Below, piece by piece: positions 46,167 through 60,160 of a stretch of DNA of 64,000 nucleotides (positions within the stretch are counted from its first letter, which is position 1; every line of letters begins with the position of its first letter). A program made the translations under genes and the position numbers. Source of the DNA: Lycorma delicatula (Eukaryota > Arthropoda > Insecta > Hemiptera > Fulgoridae). The notes under the pieces are model-generated. The model saw only the letters and a list, made by a program, of their open reading frames with translations, had not been told where the DNA came from and did no database searches. The DNA lies in NCBI RefSeq assembly GCF_047948215.1, contig NC_134455.1, forward strand, positions 321,090,147 through 321,154,146, written 5' to 3'.

Positions 46167-47033
46167 AGCTGTGATAAAAGAATCCCTAAGCGGTAGTTTT
46201 ATATATATATAAAGAAAGAAATGGTATTGATAAGTTGAAATTTTAATTTCATGGTCTTTTGAGAACCTTATCTCAAATTGAAATATTGGGGCCCTTTACA
46301 CCCCGTAAGTGTTTGTGATTGTCCTTGTCTTTTAGGTCTTAATGTTTATTGTGAAGTTTGTGTCTTTTAAGAAAATGTAAGGGGCCTTTACAACCTTACA
46401 TATGACGATCCTGATGGAGATAATAATTTCTTTTAAAGAATGTGACGAGGGCTAATGACCTTAGCAGTCGATGCCCATAAAAATTCTGAAAAAAAAGAAA
46501 AAAAAACTAGACGGGTAAGTATTTTGTAATGTTTTTATTTTTTGCTTCTTGTATGGAACCCTGAAACATTGTGTACTATCTGTCAAATACATTTAACAAG
46601 TAGTTTTTTTAATGGAAATTCTAAATTAATAAGTGTTTTTGATCTAGTGTCTTACGGTTTTTTATATAACAAACTTTTTTTGGAAAACAGTTATATTTAT
46701 ATTACAGTAACTTTTGTTTTAGAGCCGAAGTAATGATGCATTTATGAGAATCGTAAACTACAGTTTATAATTTCATTGTAATTTTTTCGATAACTGTTTG
46801 TACTACTAGTATTTCAGTCACCATACTTTCAAGTGTTTTAATATTAAACGACAACCTTGATATTCTACAAAGAGATAAATAATTATAAATAGCCCAAAAC
46901 ACGTGATGTGATTTGTATGTTAGATTGATAATGTTCATCTAATCATATCTATAGGATATACTAACTGTGTGTCCTCCTAACAAAACAAAACAAAACAAAA
47001 CCAACAGAAATATTCAGTTTGTATTTTAATAGA

Positions 47034-47108
47034 AGGAGTACGGCTTGAATGCTGGAACACTTGAATTTCAAATCAGATAATTTGGGTACCACTAGACCAA
47101 CCCGCTGG
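47034..47108 (-). mobile_element. First tRNA-derived SINE head in the satellite (one example)
   Basis: On the minus strand: GGGTTGGTCTAGTGGTA resembles an A box of a tRNA-Glu/Asp-like head, followed by ATTCAAGCCGTACTCC at the B-box position. The same element is at 32428-32505 and 40333-40408, and recurs at about the same offset in every unit (starts near 49349, 51664, 53980, 56280, 58561, 60864 and 63145). Confidence 0.75.
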
Positions 47109-48174
47109 ATATTATAAAATGTTAAAAGAATGATAATTGCTAATATTCATTTAAAATGTTATACAACACAAATTAAAAATATATTTCCATGGATACTACA
47201 CAAATTAAAAATTTATTTCCATGGATACTATATATTTATATTTAACTACATACAAATAAAATGATTTTCATAACGTCAGATAAGATTCTCTGTCATGCTT
47301 ATTTCTATAAATAATAATTGCAAATATTTTTTCCCGAATAATGAATGTTTTTATTAACGTATTCATATAATACTCGGCAAAATTAAATGGAAGAATATCC
47401 ACAAAATTTTAAAAACCTTATTTTTTAACACTGTAAATATAAATAATTATACCACTAAGTTTTAAAATATTACAAAAGATAATTATTACAAACAATAATT
47501 GCTTAAAAAATATAACATTTAATAATTATTATTTTTATATCACTAAAACAATGTAAAAAAATTATACATTTGAAAAAAACTAGGTTTTTTATAATTTTCC
47601 TTAAAATTGATTAATACAATAGTTCAAATTAATTTAACTTTTATCATTTCTTTATTTATAACATGAATTTTACAGCAATTTTTATACTGAAAAAGAGATA
47701 ATGCTATCATATTAGAAGCAAACATAAAACCAATAGACCAATACCAATCTGTTTCTTAATATTACAACACAATAAAAATTTGATTCCACCATCAGATCAT
47801 GAACTATATTGACAAATATTGCTTTGACCAGGAGGATGGCTACAACTGTTCTTCTAGGGTAATCACAAGATTAATCATAGTTAACCCTCGAGTGGTCTTA
47901 TGTGCTAATAAATACAGTATGTATTTTCAGAGAAAGCAGCAGTATTAGACTACTATAATAATGCAGAAACCATTTAAGGAAAAACAAATCACAAAATTCA
48001 AAGGAAACCTTTTACATAAAAAATATATGAATTCTTTTTTAACTGCATGGAAATTATAAATCATAGTTTTAATTGATATCTTGATAGACAATTAAAATTT
48101 CAATATGTATATTCTAGAATGTTTTGTTCTCTCTTTTACCTGTTCTGCCATCAGCAGTCCATTGAAGTATTGCT

Positions 48175-48356
48175 TATGTGAATGAAAGAGGATGATATTA
48201 AGTGCCCTTAATTGAATCCCAACCACCAAAACGCACTCAAATCCACAATCTTGGATTAAAATCCATTAAAAAGAAACTCCTCTTAACTGTAACTGTCGAC
48301 TTGTAAATCAGCTGATTTGGGAAGACACTTTCACCACTATACCGACCAAGAGGACA
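48175..48356 (-). mobile_element. Second tRNA-derived SINE remnant in the satellite (one example)
   Basis: On the minus strand: CTCTTGGTCGGTATAGTGGTG is A-box-like and close to the tRNA-Asp TAGTATAGTGG core, followed by CAAATCAGCTGATTTACAAG. The SINE body phrase TTTTGGTGGTTGGGATTCAATTAA matches the SINEs at 21768-21965 and 29430-29606. It recurs in U1-U6 (about 50490, 52806, 55090, 57396, 59665 and 61990) but not in the short edge unit. Confidence 0.78.
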
Positions 48357-48663
48357 TTCTAGAATATTAAAAAATGATAATTGGTTAAATTTATTTATAA
48401 TTACAAACAATAATACAAATTTATATTAGAAATAAAAATGTATTTCTATGTAAACTATATATTTATATTCCTTTAGTTTCATTTGATATGTGTTAAATAA
48501 GATTACATGTTATCTTTTGTAATACTAACTTTTATTAATCTTATTAAATAGTAATTCACTTTCCAAAATCCAGGTAATTTAGACATAATTTTTGAAATAT
48601 CTTTAAATCAATAAAAATAGTAATTATTACACTCAATTATTTTCGTCAAACCCTCTATGCTTT

Positions 48664-50979
48664 GATGACAGATTAGATGTTTCTGAAATCTCTTGAAATA
48701 CACAAAAATATTAACAACCGATTTCCTGGCAATTTATCTAAAAAATAACTATTACATAAATTAGTTCATTTTTACATTAAAATTATCTAAAAAATAATCA
48801 TATGTTAATTATATTATTAATGAAATCAGTCGGGTAAGATTTTTGTAATGTTTTTATTTTTTGCTTCTTGTATGGAACCCTAAAACATTGTGTACTCTGT
48901 CAAATATATTTAACAAGTATTTTTTTTTAAAGGAATCTATAAATTATTAAGCGTTTTTGATCTAGTGTCTTACTGGTTTTTATATAACAAACTTTTTTTG
49001 GAAAACAGTTATATTTATATTACAGTAACTTTTGTTTTAGAGCCGAAGTAATGATGCATTTATGAGAATCGTAAACTACAGTTTATAATTTCATTGTAAT
49101 TTTTTCGATAGCTGTTTGTACTACTAGTGTTCGATAACACAATTTCAGTCACCATACTTTCAAGTGTTTTAATATTAAACGACAACCTTGATATTCTACA
49201 AATAGATAAATAATTATAAATAGCCCAAAACACGTGATGTGATTTGTATGTTAGATGGATAATGTTCATCTAAACATATCTATAGGATATCCTAACTGTG
49301 TGTCCTCCTAACAAAACCAACAGAAATATTCAGTTTGTATTTTAATAGAAGGAGTACAGCTTGAATGCTGGAACAATTGAATTTCAAATCAGATAATTTG
49401 GGTACCACTAGACCAACCCGGTGGATATTATAAAATGTTAAAAGAATGATAATTGCTAATATTCATTTAAAATGTTATACAACACAAAAAAAAAATATAT
49501 TTCCATGGATACTACACAAATTAAAAATTTATTTCCATGGATACTATATATTTATATTTAACTAGATACAAATAAAATGATTTTCATAACGTCAGATAAG
49601 ATTCTCTGTCATGCTTATTTGTATAAATAATAATTGCAAATATTTTTTTCCCGAATAATGAATGTTTTTATTAACGTATTCATATAATACTCGGCAAAAT
49701 TAAATGGAAGAATATCCACAAAATTTTAAAACCCTTATTTTTTAGCAGTGTAAATATAAATAATTATTCCACTAAGTTTTAAAATATTACAAAAGATAAT
49801 TATTACAAACAATAATTGTTTTAAAAATATAACATTTAATAATTATTATTTTTATATCATTAAAACAATCTAAAAAAATTATACATTTGAAAAAACTAGG
49901 TTTTTTATTATTCTTGTTAAAATTGATTAATATTATAGTTCAAATAATTTAACTTTTATCATTTCTTTATATGTATACATTAATTTTACAGCAATTTTTA
50001 TACTGAAAAAGAGATAATGCTATCATATTAGAAGCAAACATAAAACCAATAGACCAATACCAATCTGTTTCTTAATATTACAACACAATAAAAATTTGAT
50101 TCCACCATCAGATCATGAACTATATTGACAAATATTGCTTTGACCAGGAGGATGGCTACAACTGTTCTTCTAGGGTAATCACAAGATTAATCATAGTTAA
50201 CCCTCGAGTGGTCTTATGTGCTAATAAATACAGTATGTATTTTCAGAGAAAGCAGCAGTATTAGACTACTATAATAATGCAGAAACCATTTAAGGAAAAA
50301 CAAATCACAAAATTCAAAGGAAACCTTTTACATAAAAAATATATGAATTCTTTTTTAACTGCATGGAAATTATAAATCATAGTTTTAATTGATATCTTGA
50401 TAGACAATTAAAATTTCAATATGTATATTCTAGAATGTTTTGTTCTCTCTTTTACCTGTTCTGCCATCAGCAGTCCATTGAAGTATTGCTTATGTGAATG
50501 AAAGAGGATGATATTAAGTGCCCTTAATTGAATCCCAACCACCAAAACGCACTCAAATCCACAATCTTGGATTAAAATCCATTAAAAAGAAACTCCTCTT
50601 AACTGTAACTGTCGACTTGTAAATCAGCTGATTTGGGAAGACACTTTCACCACTATACCGACCAAGAGGACATTCTAGAATATTAAAAAATGATAATTGG
50701 TTAAATTTATTTATAATTACAAACAATAATACAAATTTATATTAGAAATAAAAATGTATTTCTATGTAAACTATATATTTATATTCCTTTAGTTTCATTT
50801 GATATGTGTTAAATAAGATTACATGTTATCTTTTGTAATACTAACTTTTATTAATCTTATTAAATAGTAATTCACTTTCCAAAATCCAGGTAATTTAGAC
50901 ATAATTTTTGAAATATCTTTAAATCAATAAAAATAGTAATTATTACACTCAATTATTTTCGTCAAACCCTCTATGCTTT
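48664..50979 (+). repeat. Satellite unit U1 (2316 bp)
   Basis: Nearly identical to U2 through its whole length. Carries the 35-bp CATGGATACTA duplication (49490-49550) and both SINE heads. The minus-strand 69-codon open stretch falls at 49060-49269. Confidence 0.96.
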
Positions 50980-53296
50980 GATGACAGATTAGATGTTTCT
51001 GAAATCTCTTGAAATACACAAAAATATTAACAACCGATTTCCTGGCAATTTATCTAAAAAATAACTATTACATAAATTAGTTCATTTTTACATTAAAATT
51101 ATCTAAAAAATAATCATATGTTAATTATATTATTAATGAAATCAGTCGGGTAAGATTTTTGTAATGTTTTTATTTTTTGCTTCTTGTATGGAACCCTAAA
51201 ACATTGTGTACTCTGTCAAATATATTTAACAAGTATTTTTTTTTAAAGGAATCTATAAATTATTAAGCGTTTTTGATCTAGTGTCTTACTGGTTTTTATA
51301 TAACAAACTTTTTTTGGAAAACAGTTATATTTATATTACAGTAACTTTTGTTTTAGAGCCGAAGTAATGATGCATTTATGAGAATCGTAAACTACAGTTT
51401 ATAATTTCATTGTAATTTTTGCGATAGCTGTTTGTACTACTAGTGTTCGATAACACAATTTCAGTCACCATACTTTCAAGTGTTTTAATATTAAACGACA
51501 ACCTTGATATTCTACAAATAGATAAATAATTATAAATAGCCCAAAACACGTGATGTGATTTGTATGTTAGATGGATAATGTTCATCTAAACATATCTATA
51601 GGATATCCTAACTGTGTGTCCTCCTAACAAAACCAACAGAAATATTCAGTTTGTATTTTAATAGAAGGAGTACAGCTTGAATGCTGGAACAATTGAATTT
51701 CAAATCAGATAATTTGGGTACCACTAGACCAACCCGCTGGATATTATAAAATGTTAAAAGAATGACAATTGCTAATATTCATTTAAAATGTTATACAACA
51801 CAAAAAAAAAATATATTTCCATGGATACTACACAAATTAAAAATTTATTTCCATGGATACTATATATTTATATTTAACTAGATACAAATAAAATGATTTT
51901 CATAACGTCAGATAAGATTCTCTGTCATGCTTATTTGTATAAATAATAATTGCAAATATTTTTTTCCCGAATAATGAATGTTTTTATTAACGTATTCATA
52001 TAATACTCGGCAAAATTAAATGGAAGAATATCCACAAAATTTTAAAACCCTTATTTTTTAGCAGTGTAAATATAAATAATTATTCCACTAAGTTTTAAAA
52101 TATTACAAAAGATAATTATTACAAACAATAATTGTTTTAAAAATATAACATTTAATAATTATTATTTTTATATCATTAAAACAATCTAAAAAAATTATAC
52201 ATTTGAAAAAACTAGGTTTTTTATTATTCTTGTTAAAATTGATTAATATTATAGTTCAAATAATTTAACTTTTATCATTTCTTTATATGTATACATTAAT
52301 TTTACAGCAATTTTTATACTGAAAAAGAGATAATGCTATCATATTAGAAGCAAACATAAAACCAATAGACCAATACCAATCTGTTTCTTAATATTACAAC
52401 ACAATAAAAATTTGATTCCACCATCAGATCATGAACTATATTGACAAATATTGCTTTGACCAGGAGGATGGCTACAACTGTTCTTCTAGGGTAATCACAA
52501 GATTAATCATAGTTAACCCTCGAGTGGTCTTATGTGCTAATAAATACAGTATGTATTTTCAGAGAAAGCAGCAGTATTAGACTACTATAATAATGCAGAA
52601 ACCATTAAAGGAAAAACAAATCACAAAATTCAAAGGAAACCTTTTACATAAAAAATATATGAATTCTTTTTTAACTGCATGGAAATTATAAATCATAGTT
52701 TTAATTGATATCTTGATAGACAATTAAAATTTCAATATGTATATTCTAGAATGTTTTGTTCTCTCTTTTACCTGTTCTGCCATCAGCAGTCCATTGAAGT
52801 ATTGCTTATGTGGATGAAAGAGGATGATATTAAGTGCCCTTAATTGAATCCCAACCACCAAAACGCACTCAAATGCACAATCTTGGATTAAAATCCATTA
52901 AAAAGAAACTCCTCTTAACTGTAACTGTCGACTTGTAAATCAGCTGATTTGGGAAGACACTTTCACCACTATACCGACCAAGAGGACATTCTAGAATATT
53001 AAAAAATGATAATTGGTTAAATTTATTTATAATTACAAACAATAATACAAATTTATATTAGAAATAAAAATGTATTTCTATGTAAACTATATATTTATAT
53101 TCCTTTAGTTTCATTTGATATGTGTTAAATAAGATTACATGTTATCTTTTGTAATACTAACTTTTATTAATCTTATTAAATAGTAATTCACTTTCCAAAA
53201 TCCAGGTAATTTAGACATAATTTTTGAAATATCTTTAAATCAATAAAAATAGTAATTATTACACTCAATTATTTTCGTCAAACCCTCTATGCTTTG
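50980..53296 (+). repeat. Satellite unit U2 (2317 bp)
   Basis: Differs from U1 at only a handful of positions (for example a TTTTTGCGATAG variant at 51417-51428). Same 35-bp duplication. Confidence 0.96.
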
Positions 53297-55578
53297 ATGA
53301 CAGATTAGATGTTTCTGAAATCTCTTGAAATACACAAAAATATTAACAACCGATTTCCTGGCAATTTATCTAAAAAATAACTATTACATAAATTAGTTCA
53401 TTTTTACATTAAAATTATCTAAAAAATAATCATATGTTAATTATATTATTAATGAAATCAGTCGGGTAAGATTTTTGTAATGTTTTTATTTTTTGCTTCT
53501 TGTATGGAACCCTAAAACACTGTGTACTCTGTCAAATATATTTAACAAGTATTTTTTTTTAAAGGAATCTATAAATTATTAAGCGTTTTTGATCTAGTGT
53601 CTTACTGGTTTTTATATAACAAACTTTTTTTGGAAAACAGTTATATTTATATTACAGTAACTTTTGTTTTAGAGCCGAAGTAATGATGCATTTATGAGAA
53701 TCGTAAACTACAGTTTATAATTTCATTGTAATTTTTTCGATAGCTGTTTGTACTACTAGTGTTCGATAACACAATTTCAGTCACCATACTTTCAAGTGTT
53801 TTAATATTAAACGACAACCTTGATATTCTACAAATAGATAAATAATTATAAATAGCCCAAAACACGTGATGTGATTTGTATGTTAGATGGATAATGTTCC
53901 TCTAAACATATCTATAGGATATCCTAACTGTGTGTCCTCCTAACAAAACCAACAGAAATATTCAGTTTGTATTTTAATAGAAGGAGTACAGCTTGAATGC
54001 TGGAACAATTGAATTTCAAATCAGATAATTTGGGTACCACTAGACCAACCCGCTGGATATTATAAAATGTTAAAAGAATGATAATTGCTAATATTCATTT
54101 AAAATGTTATACAACACAAAAAAATGTATATTTCCATGGATACTATATATTTATATTTAACTAGATACAAATAAAATGATTTTCATAACGTCAGATAAGA
54201 TTCTCTGTCATGCTTATTTGTATAAATAATAATTGCAAATATTTTTTTCCCGAATAATGAATGTTTTTATTAACGTATTCATATAATACTCGGCAAAATT
54301 AAATGGAAGAATATCCACAAAATTTTAAAACCCTTATTTTTTAGCAGTGTAAATATAAATAATTATTCCACTAAGTTTTAAAATATTACAAAAGATAATT
54401 ATTACAAACAATAATTGTTTTAAAAATATAACATTTAATAATTATTATTTTTATATCATTAAAACAATCTAAAAAAATTATACATTTGAAAAAACTAGGT
54501 TTTTTATTATTCTTGTTAAAATTGATTAATATTATAGTTCAAATAATTTAACTTTTATCATTTCTTTATATGTATACATTAATTTTACAGCAATTTTTAT
54601 ACTGAAAAAGAGATGATGCTATCATATTAGAAGCAAACATAAAACCAATAGACCAATACCAATCTGTTTCTTAATATTACAACACAATAAAAATTTGATT
54701 CCACCATCAGATCATGAACTATATTGACAAATATTGCTTTGACCAGGAGGATGGCTACAACTGTTCTTCTAGGGTAATCACAAGATTAATCATAGTTAAC
54801 CCTCGAGTGGTCTTATGTGCTAATAAATACGGTATGTATTTTCAGAGAAAGCAGCAGTATTAGACTACTATAATAATGCAGAAACCATTTAAGGAAAAAC
54901 AAATCACAAAATTCAAAGGAAACCTTTTACATAAAAAATATATGAATTCTTTTTTAACTGCATGGAAATTATAAATCATAGTTTTAATTGATATCTTGAT
55001 AGACAATTAAAATTTCAATAACTATATTCTAGAATGTTTTGTTCTCACTTTTACCTGTTCTGCCATCAGTAGTCCATTGAAGTATTGCTTATGTGGATGA
55101 AAGAGGATGATATTAAGTGCCCTTAATTGAATCCCAACCACCAAAACGCACTCAAATCCACAATCTTGGATTAAAATCCATTAAAAAGAAACTCCTCTTA
55201 ACTGTAACTGTCGACTTGTAAATCAGCTGATTTGGGAAGACACTTTCACCAGTATACCGACCAGGACGACATTCTAGAATATTAAAAAATGATAATTGGT
55301 TAAATTTATTTATAATTACAAAAAATAATACAAATTTATATTAGAAATAAAAATGTATTTCTATAGAAACTATATATTTATATTCCTTTAGATTCATTTA
55401 ATATGTGTTAAATAAAATTACATGTTATCTTTTGTAATGCTAACTTTTATAAATCTTATTAAATAGTAATTCACTTTCCAAAATCCAGGTAATTTAGACA
55501 TAATTTTTGAAATATCTTTAAATCAATAAAAATAGTAATTATTACACTCAATTATTTTCGTCAAACCCTCTATGCTTT
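53297..55578 (+). repeat. Satellite unit U3 (2282 bp, transitional)
   Basis: First half is like U1/U2 but lacks the 35-bp duplication. The last part from about 54.9 kb (ACTATATTCTAG and CGACCAGGACGACATTC variants) matches the end of U5 instead. It therefore marks the switch between array subtypes. Confidence 0.95.
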
Positions 55579-57886
55579 GATGACAGATTAGATGTTTCTG
55601 AAATCTCTTGAAATACACAAAAATATTAACAACCGATTTCCTGACAATTTATTTAAAAAATAATAACAAATAACTATTACATAAATTAGTTGATTTTTAC
55701 ATTAAAATTATCTAACAAAAAATCATATGTTAATTATATTATTAATGAAATCAGTCCGGTAAGATTTTTGTAATGTTTTTATTTTTTGCTTCTTGTATGG
55801 AACCCTAAAACATTGTGTACTCTCTGTCAAATATATTTAACAAGTATTTTTTTTAAAATGAAATTCTAAATTATTAAGAGTTTTTGATCTAGTGTCTTAC
55901 TGATTTTTATATAAGAAACCTTTTTTTGGAAAACAGTTATATTTATATTACAGTAATTTTTGTTTTAGAGCAGAAGTAATGATGCATTTATGAGAATCAT
56001 AAACTACAGTTTATAATTTCATTGTAATTTTTTCGATAACTGTTTGTACTACTAGTGTTCGATAACACAATTTCAGTCACCATACTTTCAAGTGTTTTAA
56101 TATTAAACGACAACCTTGATATTCTACAAAGAGATAAATAATTATAAATAGCCCAAAACACGTGATGTGATTTGTATGTTAGATGGATAATGTTCATCTA
56201 ATCATATCTATAGGATATCCTAACTGTGTGTCCTCCTAACAAAACAAAACATAAAGAAATATTCAGTTTGTATTTTAATAGAAGGAGTACGGCTTGAATG
56301 CTGGAACACTTGAATTTCAAATCAGATAATTTGGGTACCACTAGACCAACCCGGTGGATATTATAAAATGTTAAAAGAATGATAATTGCTAATATTCATT
56401 TAAAATGTTAAACAATACAAATTAAAAATATATTTCCATGGATACTATATATATTTATATTTAACTAGTTACAAATAAAATGATTTTTATAACGACAGAT
56501 GAGATTCTCTGTCATGCTTATTTGTATAAATATTAATTGCAAATATTTTTTCCCGCATAATGAATGTTTTTATTAACGTATTCATATAATACTCCGCAAA
56601 ATTAAATGGAAGAATATCCACAATTATTAAAAACCTTAATTTTTAACAGTGTAAATATAAATAATTATACCACTAAGTTTTAAAATATTACAAAAGATAA
56701 TTATTACAAACAATAATTGTTTTAAAAATATAACATTTAATAATTATTATTTTTATATCATTAAAACAATCTAAAAAAATTATACATTTGAAAAAAACTA
56801 GGTTTTTTATTATTCTTGTTAAAATTGATTAATACAATAGTTCAAATAATTTAACTTTTATCATTTCTTTATATATATATATATACATGAATTTTACAGC
56901 AATTTTTATACCGAAAAAGAGATAATGCTATCATACTAGAAGCAAACGTAAAACCAATAGACCAATACCAATCTGTTTCTTAATATTACAACACAATAAA
57001 AATTTGATTCCACCATAAGATCATGAACTATATTGACAAATATTGCTTTGACCGGGAGGATTGCTACAACTGTTCTTCTAGGGTAATCGCAAGATTAATC
57101 ATAGTTAACCCTCGAGTGGTCTTATTTGCTAATAAATACAGTATGTATTTTCAGAGAAAGCAGCAGTAGTAGATTACTATAATAATGCAGAAACCATTCA
57201 AGGAAAAACAAATCACAAAATTCAAAGGAAACCTTTTACATAAAAAATATATGAATTCTTATTTAACTGCATGGAAATTATAAATCATAGTTTTAATTGA
57301 TATCTTGATAGACAATTAAAATTTCAATAACTATATTCTAGAATGTTTTTTTCTCACTTTTACCTGTTCTGCCTTCAGCAATCCATTGAAGTATTGCTTA
57401 TGTAGATAAAAGAGGATGATATTAAGTGCGCTGAATTGAATCCCAACAACCAAAACGCACTCAAATCCACAATCTTGGATTAAAATCCATTAAAAGAAAC
57501 TCCTCTTAACTGTAACTGTCGACTTGTAAATCAGCTGATTTGGGAAGACACTTTCACCACTATACCAACCAGGTGGATATTCTAGAATATTAAAAAATGA
57601 TAATTGGTTAAATTTATTTAATATTACAAACAATAATACAAATTTATATTAGAAATAAAAATTTATTTCTATGGAAACTATATATTTATATTCCTTTAGT
57701 TTTATTTAATATGTGTTAAATAAGATTACATGTTATCTTTTGTAATGCTAACTTTTACAAATCTTATTAAATAGTAATTCACTTTCCAAAATCCAGGTAA
57801 TTTAGAAATAATCTTTGAAATATCTTTAAATCAATAAAAATAGTAATTATTACACTCAATTATTTTCGTCAAACCCTCTATCCTTT
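55579..57886 (+). repeat. Satellite unit U4 (2308 bp, type A)
   Basis: Distinguished by an ATATATATAT insertion near 56872-56883 and CCAGGTGGATATTC at 57570-57583. Almost identical to U6 (60161-62470). Confidence 0.96.
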
Positions 57887-60160
57887 GATGACAGATTAGA
57901 TGTTTCTGAAATCTCTTGAAATACACAAAAATATTAACAACCGATTTCCTGACAATTTATTTAAAAAATAATAACAAATAACTATTACATAAAATAGTTG
58001 ATTTTTACATTAAAATTATCTAAAAAAAAACCATATGTTAATTATATTATTAATGAAATCAGCCGGGTAAGATTTTTGTAATGTTTTTATTTTTTGCTTC
58101 TTGTATGGAACCCTAAAACTATTTTTTTTTTAAACAAAAGTCTAAATTATTAAGAGTTTTTGATCAAGTGTCTTACTGGTTTCTATATAATAAAACTTTT
58201 TTTGGAAAACAGTTATATTAATATTACAGTAACTTTTGTTTTAGAGCCGAAGTAATGATGCATTTATGAGAATCGTAAACTACAGTTTATAATTTCATTG
58301 TAATTTTTTCGATAACTGTTTGTACTACTAGTGTTCGATAACACAATTTCAGTCACCATACTTTCAAGTGTTTTAATATTAAACAACAACCTTGATATTC
58401 TACAAAGAGATAAATAATTATAAATAGCCCAAAACACGTGATGTGATTTGTATGTTAGATGGATAATGTTCATCTAATCATATCTATAGGATATCCTAAC
58501 TGTGTGTCCTCCTAACAAAACAAAACAAAACATAAAGAAATATTCAGTATGTATTTTAATAGAAGGAGTACGGCTTGAATGCTGGAACACTTGAATTTCA
58601 AATCAGATAATTTGGGTACCACTAGACCAACCCGGTGGATATTATAAAATGTTAAAAGAATGATAATTGCCAATATTCATTTAAAATGTTAAACAATACA
58701 AATTAAAAATATATTTCCATGAATACTATATATATTTATATTTAACTAGTTACAAATAAAATGATTTTTATAACGACAGATGAGATTCTCTGTCATGCTT
58801 ATTTGTATAAATATTAATTGCAAATATTTTTTCCCGCATAATGAATGTTTTTATTAACGTATTCATATAATACTCCGCAAAATTAAATGGAAGAATATCC
58901 ACAATTATTAAAAACCTTACTTTTTAACAGTGTAAATATAAATAATTATACCACTAAGTTTTAAAATATTACAAAAGATAATTATTACAAACAATAATTG
59001 TATTAATGATATACCATTTAATAATTATTATTTTTATATCACTAAAACAATCAAAATAATTATACATTTGAAAAAACTAGGTTTTTTATTATTCTTGTTA
59101 AAATTGATTAATACAATAGTTCAAATAATTTAACTTTTATCATTTCTTTATATATATACATGAATTTTACAGCAATTTTTATACCGAAAAAGAGATAATG
59201 CTATCATACTAGAAGCAAACATAAAACCAATAGACCAATACCAATATGTTTCTTCATATTACAACACAATAAAAATTTGATTCCACCATCAGATCATGAA
59301 CTATATTGACAAATATTGCTTTGACCGGGAGGATTGCTACAACTGTTCTTCTAGGGTAATCACAAGATTAATCATAGTTAACCCTCGAGTGGTCTTATTT
59401 GCTAATAAATACAGTATGTATTTTCAGAGAAAGCAGCAGTATTAGACTACTATAATAATGCAGAAACCATTTAAGGAAAAACAAATCACAAAATTCAAAG
59501 GAAACCTTTTACATAAAAAATATATGAATTCTTTTTTAACTGCATGGAAATTATAAATCATAGTTTTAATTGATATCTTGATAGACAATTAAAATTTCAA
59601 TAACTATATTCTAGAATGTTTTGTTCTCACTTTTACCTGTTCTGCCATCAGTAGTCCATTGAAGTATTGCTTATGTGGATGAAAGAGGATGATATTAAGT
59701 GCCCTTAATTGAATCCCAACCACCAAAACGCACTCAAATCCACAATCTTGGATTAAAATCCATTAAAAAGAAACTCCTCTTAACTGTAACTGTCGACTTG
59801 TAAATCAGCTGATTTGGGAAGACACTTTCACCAGTATACCGACCAGGACGACATTCTAGAATATTAAAAAATGATAATTGGTTAAATTTATTTATAATTA
59901 CAAAAAATAATACAAATTTATATTAGAAATAAAAATGTATTTCTATAGAAACTATATATTTATATTCCTTTAGATTCATTTAATATGTGTTAAATAAAAT
60001 TACATGTTATCTTTTGTAATGCTAACTTTTATAAATCTTATTAAATAGTAATTCACTTTCCAAAATCCAGGTAATTTAGACATAATTTTTGAAATATCTT
60101 TAAATCAATAAAAATAGTAATTATTACACTCAATTATTTTCGTCAAACCCTCTATGCTTT
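57887..60160 (+). repeat. Satellite unit U5 (2274 bp, type B)
   Basis: Lacks the ACATTGTGTACTCTCTGTC segment found in type A (compare 58115 with 55810) and has AAACAACAACC near 58380. Almost identical to U7. Confidence 0.96.

Larger units (their letters stand above)
40843..46506 (+). mobile_element. Second I-like LINE with RNase H, decayed, no target duplication
   Basis: Plus-strand element of about 5.6 kb with 5' leader (40843-41372), ORF1, endonuclease, RT and RNase H, ending in an A-rich tail near 46480-46500. The 3' end has the GGGCTAATGACCTTAGCA..GATGCCC hairpin (about 46449-46478) often seen in I-like elements. Flanking satellite does not join up: the left flank stops at unit offset about 1187 and the right flank resumes at offset about 170 of a unit, so about 1.3 kb of satellite is missing and no duplication is found. 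The element is dead, with many stops and frameshifts. Confidence 0.9.
46507..48663 (+). repeat. Satellite unit U0 (5'-truncated by the LINE junction)
   Basis: Resumes at GACGGGTAAGTATTTTGTAATG (unit offset about 170). Contains both SINE heads (47034-47108 and 48175-48356) and the 35-bp internal duplication around CATGGATACTA (47180-47230). Confidence 0.93.

Noticed and set aside
49060..49269. A recurring minus-strand 66-69-codon open frame (MNIIHLTYKSHH..) in most satellite units
   Set aside because: It repeats because the units are recent copies. Its start codon is lost in U3 (53.9 kb), the frame is disrupted in U0 (46.8 kb), and it has no recognisable domain or ribosome context. I do not call it a gene.
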